A DNA stretch of 64,000 nucleotides from Morinoia aosen. Taxonomy: Eukaryota; Arthropoda; Malacostraca; Amphipoda; Talitridae. Position 1 is the stretch's first letter. Each line of letters begins with the position of its first letter. The stretch covers positions 19,926,293-19,990,292 of the forward strand of contig CM059575.1 of assembly GCA_030386875.1 (NCBI GenBank), written 5' to 3'. Below are positions 1 through 12,620 of the stretch, one piece after another. The notes below the pieces were generated by a model. That model had not been told where the DNA came from. It searched no databases and saw only the letters and a list, made by a program, of their open reading frames with translations. The position numbers and the translations under genes are program-made.

Positions 1-119
1 TCTATATTAAAGTTCACATTAATACATTGCATCTTTTCAACTGGAGGCATTAGTTGATGATAACTCCGGTTAACTTGAGCGCAATATTTTGTAACCTCTC
101 GTGAGGTACCACACGGAAG

Positions 120-146
120 TTATAATCTGTTATAAACAGATTATAA
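120..146. repeat. Perfect 12-bp hairpin
   Basis: TTATAATCTGTT and its exact reverse complement AACAGATTATAA are separated by ATA. It is AT-rich and isolated, with no T-run immediately after it that would suggest a Pol III terminator. Function unknown. Confidence 0.7.
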
Positions 147-607
147 GTTTTTTAGTTTTTATAATCTGCATGCATTTCTTTAATTCTTCATTTTAAAAGC
201 TTTCAGTAGCAAAATTTTACTTCTAAATTTCACAAGTGACGATTCAGAAAAGGTAGTACTCCAACACGCGAGTTTGCAAGTGCTGAGTTTCCTTTATTTC
301 TTTATATGTGCTGCTGGTTTACTTATGGAATTATCGGACAAAACTTTAAATTTTCTCAAAGAAAATCACTTTTTCTTCCATTCAATACATGCTCTCTCTA
401 GAGTATTATTGCGTCTTTCATCCAGCTGATGTTGCTGATATTTGTATACTTAAACGCGCCAATATTCATTTAATCCGAGCGAATCTTGGGTGATGTGTAA
501 GCGGTCTTTTGCACCAAATACAACTGGACTTATACATAATGCTTCTAAAAATTGTTTGCACAATTTAAACAGTCATTTACAATTAATTTTCTAGTCTACT
601 AAGCAAG

Positions 608-690
608 ATGATTTTTGTGATAACAATTAAAATTCACTGTGACAAATGATTTTTGTGATAAGTAAAATTAAAATTCAATGTGGCAAATAA
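608..690. repeat. Two-copy tandem duplication, about 40 bp
   Basis: The segment starting ATGATTTTTGTGATAA at 608 is repeated at 646, followed in both copies by AATTAAAATTCA and TGTG. The copies differ by a few substitutions and a short insertion. Confidence 0.75.
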
Positions 691-2267
691 GTAAAATTTT
701 TGAACAAACTAAATGTTCCCACGGTTAGATTCCATGTTCGAACTACTGTAGTAATTTTCAGCGTTGTTATATTTCTAGATACGAGTCATCACTTCTTTGT
801 TTGTACTTCATACCAAGATGTCGAATGGGATTTCTACGCACACCACTTGACCCATACTCATGTTTTCACTGCATCTGAAATGCACTAATATTCCTAAACG
901 TTCAGTAAGACGAAATAACCTGCTTCCTTTCTTTAGGGCTCTAATGTACGTCTGCCATTACGCGCAGCTTTATTGACGATTCTGCCGCCTGTCCAAAAAA
1001 AACACTTTATTATATATGTCCAGAAATTTAACAGTATATACGAGAAAGTTATTTTTCTATGCAAGTGTAAACTGTATGTACATTTTTTGAAGCACCCTGA
1101 AATCTTCTTGGGTGCACTTTTAATGTGTGAATTACGGTATCATTTGTGACTCATGCCCAGATATGTACTGATACTGAAGGCCACCAGTCTACATTTGATC
1201 TAACCTTCGGAACATTTAGTTTAACAGAGAAGTATACTTATTCGTCAATCAGGGCTTAAACTTATAGTTTTACGACATTTTGCCTTGGTGGCTGGTAAAT
1301 AGTTTTAATTTAACAGTTCAAAGTGTTTATACATATACATTTTTTCAGCACTCTTTACAAGTTTTCCTCTACTGGAATGATAAAAATAAGCTTGTCAACG
1401 AAAGTGAGTGGCTGTTAGCTCTTTCAATCCATCCATTAAGTAACAATACACAATTGGTCGCTTTCTTGGTTTGTTTGTCCGTCTCCTGTCACGCTTTATA
1501 GGATTTACATTGCGGGAATATTGAAGTTAATATATGATAGGAAGAGACTATTAATTTGTTGCGCATTGGAATCAATCTGGATGTGCTTAATTATAACGAC
1601 CGTATCTGTGATACGCGTTTAACGGTATCCTCGAATCCTGTCATTTTTGACGGGCCGTGCACATTAGTTATTTGAACTATCTCCAGTATCCCAAAACCGC
1701 CGACCATTGTCTCATATAGTCTTACTTGAAAGTGTCAATGCAAATCCCTTGTGCAAACAAATCCCTTAAAAAATTTAACCTTAACTCTTTATGCTCAAAA
1801 AGACGTGGATTTTTCTTACCGATAAGTGTATGTTACCAGATAATTAAAAGGTGTGTTTCTTAAACAAAATATACAGTACGCATCTGTTTTCCTTCTTGCA
1901 TACACTTCAACTAATTCAGGCCAAGTAACTCAGGGCATATATGCAAATTGATTCCGGGATAAATGGCAACCAAATAAGAAGACAACAATCGAAGCAAAGG
2001 CTCAGATACAAAAAAAGGGTACAAAACAATGGCGAATAAAACTATTCTTGAAACCGAATTCGCTACTGTGAATGCCTCCCATAGTTGTGCCGAATGCCGT
2101 GTTCTCCGGTGGACCTACTTTTTACAGCCATCATTCAGCCATGCCCACGCGGCCGAGGTGGCAGTGTATGGCTCAATTATCGGGCTGGGTGTGACGGCGC
2201 CGGACCGCGGGCCCAAAATGGCTGGTCTGGAATTTGCGCCGCGCCGAGCATTGCACCTTTTATCGCT

Positions 2268-2290
2268 TCAATTGATGGCGCATCAATTGA
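2268..2290. repeat. Perfect 10-bp hairpin
   Basis: TCAATTGATG, spacer GCG, then CATCAATTGA. It lies at the end of the GC-richer patch noted in the 1-4272 entry. Confidence 0.7.
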
Positions 2291-4272
2291 GCTTGTAAGC
2301 TGTTGCTTCATTGCACGATGCACTGTACCTGTCTAGGGATAGTCAAATCATTACATTCTTTGAGAGTTTCGAGACGCTGCGGAAAGAAGGTTTTTGCTTC
2401 CGCGACTCGAACAGGTTGAATAACTTCTAGAATTCGGACTAAGCTACCTCTGAGCATTCTTTTTCCTTGTTTTTTTTCATTACGAAATTCTCATTTTCTT
2501 TATTTTCTAATTCACCGATATTTATTCTCGTTGAGTAACTTGAAATTGAAAACCCCGTTGAAATATAGAGCTGAACTTTTTTTTATCTCTCAGTATCTGC
2601 GATGTGAAAACAGTTGAACACTTTGATGCTTCACTGTGTAGTTATCGCATGGGCTCCACTAACTGCAGTACAGTTGGAACGTATTTCCGTCTTCTAATCT
2701 TAGGGAAATGTTTTATTAGGAGAGAAGTTAATCATCCTGCAGGAAAATAACTTGAGGGTTAATTAAGTTCTGAATCAAACAGCAATGACTTATTGAGGCA
2801 TAACGTGTGTCATACAATTTACCGCTTCTGAGGGAAGGTCAACCATAAAAATATGTATTCGGATGCAAAACTCCAAATTAGGAAAGTTTTTCAAGGTTAG
2901 AATTTATTCATAAGCACTCAGGGTCTAAGGATAACGATATCTTGCGATAATATTTGGGGGCGTATTTTAAATTGTTACCCGCTTAATCGCATTCAAAGAT
3001 GAAGTTTTTTCGCTATAATACATCAAAATATATTTGCCAGAAGTGGTGCGCGATAAAAAATTTTCAGATTAAAAACTTGGAAAGTGAAAAATTTAAATTA
3101 AAAATAACAACTTCCCGCTAGTTCTATCGCTATGCATGCTTGGCAATGCAACTAATGTGTCGTACATCTCAGGAGGCGTTGAAGTATGTCTCCACATCGC
3201 AACAACCCTGACTATGAGATCATCTCAGATTCAAATGACTATGATGTATTTATGCCCATATGGAATGATTTTGTCCCTCAATCATCAACAACGCCAGATT
3301 AGTACTGAGATTACCAATGATAAATTACTTATGAAGTAGGCGACGTTCCTTTATTCGCATGATAGAGGATGCAATTTATTGTTTGCATGCAACTGCGTCG
3401 AGTATGGCAGACATATTTATTTCATAGAAAAATATGTAATTTTAGCTGTGAAAGGACCTGGCGAGGACGCGTCATTTACTCGTCGAGACATTTCGTATTA
3501 TTTTCCTTTCATCTGCCGACACTTTCCCACTGGCGTTAACGAAGCTATCTACCAAGAAAACTGGTGTATACGCTGAAACCACAGGATGGCGACTCCTTAA
3601 AATCACTTGAATGATTCATAAAGAGAAAAATAGCTTTAGAAATTCTTTTTGAAGTTATTCCGTTTCGAAAACACCTGTTTTTAAAGTTATTCCTATCCCT
3701 CAAAACGTAGAAGTACAACAAGTACACTGAATCGTGCATGATCTAATAGATGGAAACTATTTATGAAAATAATTGTATTACCCCTGAAAATATTACCACC
3801 ATCATAATTATATATTCTTGTAGATCTAAAATATTTCCGGAATGATGCAGTGATTTCACTATTTTCATGGTGTGAAGAAAAACGATACATCGATCTACCT
3901 TGTGCAGCTTGCAGGATTTAAACAGTTCTTCAGCACTTTGTCAGCAACTTGAGGTAGCCACATCCATTCCCCTTGAATATTTTTTTAGGTCCGCAAGTGC
4001 GGGTGGGGCTGAGAGAGTTCAATGCACCTCCTTTTATGGCAGGACTCGTGTCTCGCCCAATGTTGCAGACGACGATGCGGTTGGTCAGTCGCTGGCACCC
4101 CTGCTGCGGTGAAGATTCCCAGCTTGTCTATGTCGCCTGCTCTAGGTGCGCCTGAACTATAATGGACTATTTAACAGTTTCCGTTCATGTAGTTTCCTAG
4201 TTTTGGTTTTAATGAATGTTTTTTCATTACTGTGATTAGAAAGATAACCCCCCGCGAGTCACTGGCAATGGG

Positions 4273-4280
4273 CTCCATCT
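4273..4280. repeat. hAT target-site duplication, left copy
   Basis: CTCCATCT. The identical 8-mer lies at 5555-5562, directly outside the other end of the element. Eight bases is the standard duplication length of hAT transposons. Confidence 0.9.
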
Positions 4281-5554
4281 CAGGGTTGCTAGATGGTCTA
4301 ACCTAAATTTCCCTGTTTTAGTCTCAAAATTTCCCTTTTTTGACTAAAAATTTCCCTGTTTTGTAGATTCTTTAAACATACATACGTACATACATAGAAT
4401 CATATTCCTTTTATAGAGTATACCTATTTCAGTGAATAGGTTTTTTATTTTTCCGTGCAAACATGTTGTAGCACTAATGAGTGGAATGATAGTCGAAAAT
4501 GGATCTTTAACAACATCTTTTTTAACAACCCTTGCCACCAATGCCAAATACTTTGTACTTCGTTTATATGTTTATTCAACCGTTATCAGAGAAAAATAAT
4601 GATTCTTCAAGAGCTCATAAATATTACCACTCACTTCGCCTCTTAAAACATTCTTCACAATTGCAATACACTTATCCTACCACATTTGAAGCCTTTCGCA
4701 GTCTCCGAATCAGGACAAGCTGCTTTCACAACTGGGACTAAATGTTCAACAATAGAATGCGGAAGATTATGCTCATATAAAAATGCAACAAGTCTAATTT
4801 CACCTTCTTCTACTTGTGTATTTTTTCTTAGTTTACTGCCGTTCTACGTATCCAAAGAACTTCTAGTTGTTTTTTCTAATTTCTACATTTTTTGTATTTG
4901 TCATTTCCGCATGGTTTTCAATCTCTGATCTGCCAGCTTTTCCATCTATTTACATCACCTAATTTACATTGAAAATATTCTGCTCCTTTTTAATTTCTAC
5001 TGAGCCACCCTTTGAATTTCATTTCAGTTTCCCACAACTCTAGGTACTTTTGAGTATGAATTAAACGTTAACGTCTTACTTTTGATTGAAGGGTTTCATT
5101 CCACTGCTTTACATATTACGTTAATTCACTTCAAAAATTTCAGTAATCCTGAAGCGCGTCTCTTCAATTTCCTCTCGCTACAATCATTACAATGACTAAT
5201 GCAACTGTGATGATTAGGATCTGTGACTCCGTGAAGCGTGAATCGCGTGAAGTTGAACTGGCGCTGAGCGGTTGCGATGCATCGGCGCCTCTGATTGCTC
5301 CTAGTCAGTGTGTACGCGTACAATACGTGTATCAAAGTTCGAACATGTCCGACAAGTGTTAAAAACTATAAATACTAAGTAGCTTAGCACAAAATGCTAA
5401 GTAGCTAATCACTTACATATAATTTTACATGAAAATGAAGCCGCATAGCAAAATTTCCCTGTTTTCATACGTTTTTTGAAGTTTTTTCCCTTTTTCCCTT
5501 TTGGACCCATAATTTCCCTAAAGCAGGGAAATTTCCCTGCATCTGGCAACCCTG
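4281..5554 (-). mobile_element. hAT-type DNA transposon, degraded
   Basis: The ends are inverted: CAGGGTTGCTAGATG on the left, and on the right the complement reads CAGGGTTGCCAGATG (14 of 15 match). Repeated AAATTTCCCTG motifs lie just inside both ends. Perfect 8-bp duplications flank it. At 1274 bp it is shorter than a typical autonomous hAT, so it is probably a deleted copy. Remnants of a transposase run on the minus strand inside. It was once able to move as a unit and is now inactive. Confidence 0.9.
4390..5060 (-). pseudogene. hAT transposase remnant
   Basis: On the minus strand, about 4803 to 4678 reads EIRLVAFLYEHNLPHSIVEH, then LVPVVKAACPDSETAKGFK. This matches the N-terminal part of BED-finger hAT transposases as I know the family. 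A frameshift near 4660 moves the next piece (AIVKNVLR) to another frame. A further piece reads FSLI, then a stop where hAT proteins have the catalytic ESTD-like motif, then RSTKYLALVARVV. Upstream, around 5050-4920, a broken FKGWL-like segment suggests the former BED finger. Several stops and frameshifts make it non-functional. Confidence 0.75.
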
Positions 5555-5562
5555 CTCCATCT

Positions 5563-5961
5563 CCTTAATTGGGGGCCCGCCGATTTCAGAGACATGCGCC
5601 TGACATGGTGATGACAGTAGTTAATTGCAGCACACGGTGTGCACACCAGGGCATCACTTGGAGAATTATTAAAATATTACCTGGTGATCAGTCACTACAA
5701 ACGTCAACTGGTGAGCGAGCTTGTTATTTTAGATTGTGTGAAAAATTTGTTAGTTTAAGCTTAGGTTTGTTATTACTTGAAAACTTTGTTAAATTTACTT
5801 ATACATCCAGGGTTAGGTCTAGATTGGGGTCAGAGAGAAGTGAAGTTAGAGTGCTAGTTGAAAATAAGATTCGGGATAAAAATGAAATTAGGTCAGTAAT
5901 AAGAGCTCAAATAAGCTGCAGTCATACATAGTGCTAAACCTTTTGTAGCATGATAATATGT
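5563..5961. other. No gene supported
   Basis: A 120-codon open stretch runs from 5569 to 5931 on the plus strand but opens without an ATG and shows no domain. It may be a chance ORF. Confidence 0.5.
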
Positions 5962-6049
5962 TACTGTTGAGTAGCATTGCTACTGTTGAGTTGCATTGCT
6001 ACTGTTGAGTAGCATTGCAACTGTTGAGTAGCAATGTTACTCAACAGTT
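5962..6049. repeat. 19-bp tandem repeat ending in a hairpin
   Basis: Four units of TACTGTTGAGTAGCATTGC-type sequence start at 5962, 5981, 6000 and 6019. The last unit pairs with a following inverted piece: AACTGTTGAGTA at 6019-6030 is the exact complement of 6038-6049. Confidence 0.85.
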
Positions 6050-6691
6050 GATTGTTTTTTATATGTTTGACTTATAATCATTTCAAGAGTCAGTTTATAT
6101 TTAGATGTATTTTATGTTTCTGATTAATAATCATTTCAAGTGTCATTTTATATTTGGGATAAGTAATTTATTTGTTTTCTCTACAGATTTGACAATCAAA
6201 ATTTTTCTCTGATGTTGGTGTGGTGCAAGACAATTTCAAGACAGTAAATAATCTATTTGAAGGGCAGATATCTCATGATATTGAGCTGGTTTTACTCTAG
6301 CTGAACTTGATGCTTAGCATAATTGTTTGTGAGCCACCCCCATGCCTGCTGTGAAAGACTTTCCTGCTCTGTTGGAGTCAGTGAAACTAGAGTAAGCAAG
6401 TAGTGTTTTATGTCAGAACTTTTAGCTTACAATTTTGGTTAATGTTAAGGAGATGCAACTAGCCAATTTTTTTAAATTCTGTTGCCTGTATCATGGTAAA
6501 TATATCAAAATAAGCAACTTGTCTTCTATGCACTTTTTGGGGCAAATGAGGATTTAAGATCATCCCCGTTTTTGACTTTTTTTGCCCGATTACTTTGAAA
6601 ATTAGCCAGTATATGTATACTGGGAAAGTAAACAGTCTGTGCTCCTGTCACTTTTTTGGTTTAGGCCTTAGTTTTTTCACGAAAAATTAGG
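6050..6691. repeat. Intergenic DNA with a segment shared with 9.4 and 9.8 kb
   Basis: About 6410-6560 is repeated in direct orientation near 9398-9510 (shared words include TTGTTGC, TCATGGTAA, TATACACTTTTTG with small changes). Part of it is repeated in inverted orientation near 9800-9900 (GGTTAATGTTAAGGAG on the complement). No gene is seen. TTTCTCTACAG at about 6176-6186 resembles a splice acceptor, but no convincing exon follows. Confidence 0.6.
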
Positions 6692-7045
6692 TTTTTGGTC
6701 AACTTCAATTTTTATGCCAAACCGTATCTCCTCTTTCAGTTTGCATGCTAGAACAAAACCAAAGACAGTTTTAGAATCCTTGAAGCATTTCTAACAAGAA
6801 AATGAAGCAAAATTTCAACATTTTGAAAAAAAAATTTTGTGATAAACAATTTTTATGATTTCATCGTGAAGAACATACTTTTGAGTTTAGAGTTATATAA
6901 AATTTTTTTTTTCAAATTTAAAAAAAGACTTCATTTTATTGTTAGAAATGTTCCGAGGATTCCAAAACTGTCTTTGGTTTTGTTCTAGCATCAAAACTTA
7001 ATGAGGAGACACGGTTTGAATGTTGAAAGTTATTTTTTTGGATAT
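6692..7045. repeat. Inverted repeat, arms about 120 bp
   Basis: The left arm (about 6692-6815) contains AAACCAAAGACAGTTTTAGA followed by ATCCTTGAAGCATTTCTAAC. The right arm (about 6920-7045) is its reverse complement with scattered differences. The flanking AAACCGTRTCTCCTC words also pair. The loop is AT-rich. It looks like a foldback or miniature inverted-repeat element; its exact ends and target duplication are not clear. Confidence 0.75.
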
Positions 7046-7140
7046 AAGACCAAAAAAATTTTTGGTTGAAGTGTAATATAATGGACAATATATTTAATTG
7101 AATACAGTATTAATTTTATTTCTATAATTTCCATACATAA

Positions 7141-7405
7141 CTGAATTTTTATGCTACAACAAATTCAAAGACAGTTTTGAAATCCTTGTAACATTCCTAA
7201 CAAACCAATTGATATGAATTTTCTATTTTCTTTTGATATTTGATTTTTTATCACTAATTAAATTATACCAATTTTTTTGTTTTGAAATGTGATAAAAAAA
7301 TGAATGCATAAATTGGAAAATGGGATCCATTTGTTTGTTAGATATGTTCCAAGGATTCTAAAACTGTCTTTGTTTTTTCCTAGCATAAAAACTCAAAAAA
7401 GCTCT
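7141..7405. repeat. Second inverted repeat of the same family
   Basis: The left arm (7141-7225) has TTTTTATGCTACAAC, CAAAGACAGTTTTGAAATCC and CTAACAAACCAATTG. The right arm (7310-7400) is the complement with differences. It shares its core motif with the hairpin at 6692-7045 and is more diverged. Confidence 0.7.
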
Positions 7406-7654
7406 TCAGGACAGTTTTTTTACCTGAATGCTGTTTTCATGTTTTTTTTTATATTCTCTATGCTTAATTTTATATTTACACTCTTAATTGTGAATTACAT
7501 ATATCCCTAGTGTTAAAAAAACATTTTTCATTTCTTGAAGAATGATAAATAATTTATTTGTGGACTGATTCTTCTGAAATAACCCATTGTATGTAGTTTT
7601 TAAAAAGAAACATATTATGTTTCATTCATTTTTTCGATTTAGGACTCAGTCTTT

Positions 7655-8361
7655 CTGAAAATGGGAAATTTGTTGGTCAATATTGTTGTCAACGAATTTC
7701 AAAATTTCGTAGGTATAGATGGGTAATATAGTCGATTATAAGACGTTTTAAATGAATGACATTCTGCCCGGCGATGCGTTATTTTCGAATTATTCAACTT
7801 TGAAGCTGGCTTGTGCGCGCCATGGAAGCACGCGGGGCTAGCGTAATTTAATTAATAACGGAAGCTAACCCCCATTACAAACGTAAAGAGGTTGGGTCGT
7901 GAGGGGTAGGCACAGTTCTTTTAGTGAAAATTATAAATAAAGGTTTCGAGTGACGTTTGTTTACATCGACGCCAAGGTGGCTGCCGCCATGGCGCCAACC
8001 GGCTGAAGATGGCGGCAGCCATCTTCGAGTCGATGTAAACAAACGTCACTAGAAAGCTTTATTTATAATTTTCACTAAAAGAACTGTTGCTACCCCTCAC
8101 GACCCAACCTCTTTACGTTTGTAATAGGGGTTAGTTTCCATTTTCATTGCTAAAACAATGACTGTTTTTGCGTTAAAAGGGCCATTCAGGAGCGCCATTC
8201 GGATAACTTCAAACTTGAATAACTCGAAAACTAAGCATTTCTGGGCACATTGTCATTCGTGTAAAACGTCTTAAAATCGACTATATTACCCATCTATACC
8301 TACGAAATTATGAAATTCGTTGACAACATTATATTCAATATTGACCAATTTGTTTTTCATG
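7655..8361. mobile_element. Foldback element with arms of about 335 bp
   Basis: The two halves (7655-7989 and 8008-8361) are reverse complements around a short centre at about 7990-8007. Well-paired tracts include GGTATAGATGGGTAATATAG, TTACAAACGTAAAGAGGTTG and GACGTTTGTTTACATCGA. Arm middles (about 7760-7860 against 8120-8250) have diverged. No ORF inside resembles a transposase, so it is non-autonomous. Transcribed, it would form a long double-stranded RNA. Confidence 0.85.
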
Positions 8362-10379
8362 TCATTTTATATATTTCAAATGAATACAAGTCATCGGAGT
8401 TTATATGCTACAACAAAACCAAAGACAGTTCTGGAATCCTTGAAACAGTAGTAACATATTAAAAGATTTTCCTTCATGTTTTTTCCCTTATGTTATTTTT
8501 CCTTTATGTTTTTTCCCTTTATGTTTTCCCTCTCAACTTGTAACATTACCTAACTTGTCATCTCTTTATTATTGTAAAGCATTCATCTACAAACTATACA
8601 TTTGTTGTGCGATCAACCATTTATATTTAAATAAAATGCTTATTAACTAACGAATGTTATGTTAAATTGTTGAATTGGAAATACAAAACTTATAATCTTC
8701 TTGTTCCTCATGCTTATGTGTACATATATATATACTTATGTTTATATATATATATTTTTTTTTTCATGCTTTCTTAAAATGACACTTTTGAACATTGGCT
8801 AAAACAAGCGATTCATATATTATTTCCTGGCATCAATAATAGCGAAGTTTTATGTCCTGTACATGTGAACTGTGAAAAGTGTTTTCACCCCACAATGAAA
8901 ATGCATCGTCCATGAAATTGTGTTATTTCTTATAATTATCATTACATGTTTTATCAAATGTAGATTAAGCAAGATTAGGAGTACATTGCCCTCAATCATT
9001 TCTTTTTGACTAGTGACATGGGTATTACAAGACTCATGTGTGTGTAGCATCTAAGTGTATTAACTTAAAGATATTTAAAAACCAATGATTGTAATATTGT
9101 ACAATCTCTATTGGAAACAAATTTTTTTTTCTTTTTTTTTCTTTCTTTCTTTTTATATGGAGTCAAAAATTCATTTTTTTTTGTCCACTTACATTCCTTC
9201 CCCTCCTGGGAGGGGAAAGGGGGGGATCTTGTGCCTGTAGTCCCCTAAAATTTTAGGGCACAATAGCCCACTTCCTAAGGATTCTTTTTCAACATAGATA
9301 CAAAAATGACCCATTGGGCCCAAAAGACCCTCCGATGTCCCCCTTAAAGTTATAGCGGTATTTTAATTTTTGTCTTTGATGACGAATGCGCTCGAATAAA
9401 CAGCTGCTAATCGATTTTCAAATTTTTGTTGCTTGAATCATGGTAATAACATCGAAATAAACTACTTTCATTCTATACACTTTTTGCGACAAATGACTAT
9501 TTACGAGTTAGAGCGGTAGGTTTTATTTTTTGCGCGATTGAGCTGTTAGAGTACATTTGAATACTTCGTAATTTATTATTAGCGCAACCTGCGGAGCTTG
9601 CGGAGCCTCAACCCACTTCTTGGAACTTTTAGTTGATAACACAATAAATGTTATCACGCAAAAATAATGAATTATTGCAGTATGTAAGTTTCGTCTTAGA
9701 TGGCGGGAAAGCGCTCGATCATTCGAACGCGTCAAAAGGGAGCGTCCATTGCAGTGTTGCCGTCCGACGCGCTCGATGAATTACTTCCCGCTTCAAACAC
9801 TAGAAGATATAGGCAACAAAATTCTGAAAATAGATTAGTTGCAACTCCTTAACATTAACCACAATTTGTATACATTTCCTTTTAGCTCTACTAATTAATG
9901 AATCTGAGTTAAATTGAGAAATGGTTAAAATTATTGTTTTGTAGAAATACTTCTTATTTCTTGGATATTAATTACCAGAATTGGAACGAACTAAATCCAG
10001 TAAACTACTGTTTTTCAGCCCACGTGTAAATAATAGCTATACCAGCAAAGCTTACATGGAAAATTAGTGCCCATGGTTTACAATGTGGTGAAACAGTTCT
10101 GTTAGTATGAGTGAGTTTGTATTGTTTCCATATAATTTTGGTAAAATACTTGAAGTTTAAAAAAATATTGTTCTGTTATTTCAAAATAAGTGATAAATTT
10201 TTAAGATTTTCCAGTTTTTGAATTTGTTGAAATAATGACTGATTTCTCTGTAAAATGGAATTTGATTACAGTGAATAAGGAGAAATAAGAATGAGGTTTA
10301 AATTGTTTTAAAACTGTTTTGGATTAGGTACAAAGATTTTAGTGATTATCTTCTCTATCAAAGTGACCCTACACATGCT
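8362..10379. other. Intergenic DNA with simple and shared repeats
   Basis: 8404-8450 is a single fifth copy of the CAAAGACAGTT motif. 8460-8530 holds repeats of TTTTCCCTTTATG type. 8720-8765 is TA-rich. 9110-9200 is T- and CT-rich. 9398-9440 and 9800-9840 are inverted relative to each other and flank a unique centre, and both relate to 6.45 kb. No gene supported. Confidence 0.6.
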
Positions 10380-12620
10380 GTTGCCCCTACACTGCTTGCC
10401 CCTGCACCTCTTGCTTGCCCCTGCACCTCTTGCTTGCCCCTGCACCTCTTGCTTGCCCCTGCACCTCTTGCTTGCCCCTACTCCTCCTGCTTGCCCCTAC
10501 TCCTCCTGCTTGCCCCTACACCTTCTCCTGCTTGCCCCTACACCTCCTCCTGCTTGCCCCTACACCTCCTCCTGCTTGCCCCTACACCTCCTCATGCTTG
10601 CCCCTACTCCTCCTCATGCTTGCCCCTACTCCTCCTGCTTGCCCCTACTCCTCCTGCTTGCCCCTACTCCTCCTGCTTGATCCTACTCCTTCTGTTTGCC
10701 CCTACACCTTCTCCTGCTTGCCCCTACACCTCCTCCTGCTTGCCCCTACACCTCCTCATGCTTACTCCTACTCCTTCTGTTTGCCCCTACACCTCCTCCT
10801 GCTTGCCCCTACACCTCCTGTTTGCCCCTACACCTCCTGTTTGCCCCTACACCTCCTGCTTGCCCCTACTCCTCCTGCTTGCCCCTACACCTCCTTTTGC
10901 TTGCCCCTACACCTTCTTTTGCTTGCCCCTACACCTCCTTTTGCTTGCCCCTACACCTCCTGTTTGCCCCTACACCTCCTGTTTGCCCCTACACCTCCTG
11001 CTTGCCCCTACTCCTCCTGCTTGCCCCTACACCTCCTCCTGCTTGCCCCTACACCTCCTTTTGCTTGCCCCTACACCTTCTTTTGCTTGCCCCTACACCT
11101 ATTTTTGCTTGCCCCTACACCTCCTGTTTGCCCCTACACCTCCTGTTTGCCCACTACACCTCCTGTTTGCCCACTACACCTCCTGTTTGCCCACTACACC
11201 TCCTGTTTGCCCACTACACCTCCTGTTTGCCCCTACTTCTGCTTGCACATACACCTCCTGCTTGCCCATACACCTCCTGCTTGCCCCTTCACCTCCTGCT
11301 TGCCCCTACTCCTCCTGCTTGCCCCTACACCTCCTGCTTGCCCCTACACATCCTCCTGCTTGCCCCTACGCCTCCTCCTGCTTGCCCCTACGCCTCCTGC
11401 TTGCCCCTACGCCTCCTCCTGCTTACCCCTACGCCTCCTCCTGCTTGCCCCTACACCTCCTGCTTGCCCCTACACCTCCTGCTTGCCCCTACACCTCCTG
11501 CTTGCCCCTACACCTCCTCCTGCTTGCCCCTACACCTCCTCCTGCTTGCCCCTACACCTCCTCCTGCTTGCCCCTACACCTCCTCCTGCTTGCCCCTACA
11601 CCTCCTCCTGCTTGCCCCTACACCTACTCCTGCTTGCCCCTACACCTCCTGCTTGCCCCTACACCTCCTGCTTGCCCCCATACCTCCTCCTGTTCGCCCT
11701 CACACTTCCTGTTTGCCCCTACACCTCCTACTGCTTGCCCCCATACCTCCTCCTGCGTGTCCCCACACCTCCTTCTTGCCCCTACACCTCTTGTTTGCCC
11801 CTACTCCTCCTGCTTGCCCCTACACCTCCTCCTGCTTGCCCCTACGCCTCCTCCTGCTTGCCCCTACACCTCCTCCTGCTTGCCCCTACACCTCCTCCTG
11901 CTTGCCCCTACACCTCCTCCTGCTTGCCCCTACACCTCCTGCTTGCCCCTACACCTCCTCCTGCTTGCCCCTACACCTCCTCCTGCTTGCCCCTACACCT
12001 CCTCCTGCTTGCCCCTACACCTCCTCCTGCTTGCCCCTACACCTCCTCCTGCTTGCCCCTACACCTCCTCCTGCTTGCCCCTACACCTCCTCCTGCTTGC
12101 CCCTACACCTCCTCCTGCTTGCCCCTACACCTCCTCCTGCTTGCCCCTACACCTCCTCCTGCTTGCCCCTACACCTCCTCCTGCTTGCCCCTACACCTCC
12201 TCCTGCTTGCCCCTACACCTCCTCCTGCTTGCCCCTACACCTCCTCCTGCTTGCCCCTACACCTCCTCCTGCTTGCCCCTACACCTCCTCCTGCTTGCCC
12301 CTACACCTCCTCCTGCTTGCCCCTACACCTCCTCCTGCTTGCCCCTACACCTCCTCCTGCTTGCCCCTACACCTCCTCCTGCTTGCCCCTACACCTCCTC
12401 CTGCTTGCCCCTACACCTCCTCCTGCTTGCCCCTACACCTCCTCCTGCTTGCCCCTACACCTCCTCCTGCTTGCCCCTACACCTCCTCCTGCTTGCCCCT
12501 ACACCTCCTCCTCCTTGCCCCTACACCTCCTCCTGCTTGCCCCTACACCTCCTCCTGCTTGCCCCTACACCTCCTCCTGCTTGCGCCTACACCTCCTGCT
12601 TGCCCCACACCTCTTCCTGC
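10380..12620 (+). repeat. Minisatellite, 19- and 22-bp units
   Basis: Units share CTTGCCCCTACACCTCC and end in TG or TCCTG, giving 19- or 22-bp lengths. The left part (to about 11840) mixes 19- and 22-bp units with many variants (CTCCTC, CTTTTG, CCACTACACC). From about 11845 to 12580 nearly identical 22-bp units follow. Because 22 and 19 are not multiples of 3 and no unit contains a stop in any frame, all three plus frames stay open for over 1000 codons. This is a by-product of the repeat and not evidence of a protein. Confidence 0.95.

Larger units (their letters stand above)
1..4272. other. Intergenic or intronic DNA, no gene supported
   Basis: AT-rich sequence with only short random ORFs. 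A GC-richer patch at about 2085-2260 overlaps an 89-codon ORF that begins at 2029 in a good start context (ACAAAACAATGGCG). It has no recognisable domain, signal peptide or splice pattern, so it is not called as a gene. No SINE or TTAA element seen later in the window occurs here. Confidence 0.6.

Noticed and set aside
2029-2298. 89-codon ORF with a good start context and GC-rich body
   Set aside because: No domain, no signal peptide, and an overlapping ORF of similar length in another frame. Not enough to call.
5569-5931. 120-codon ORF
   Set aside because: No ATG start and no recognised motif. It lies directly beside the hAT element in unremarkable DNA.
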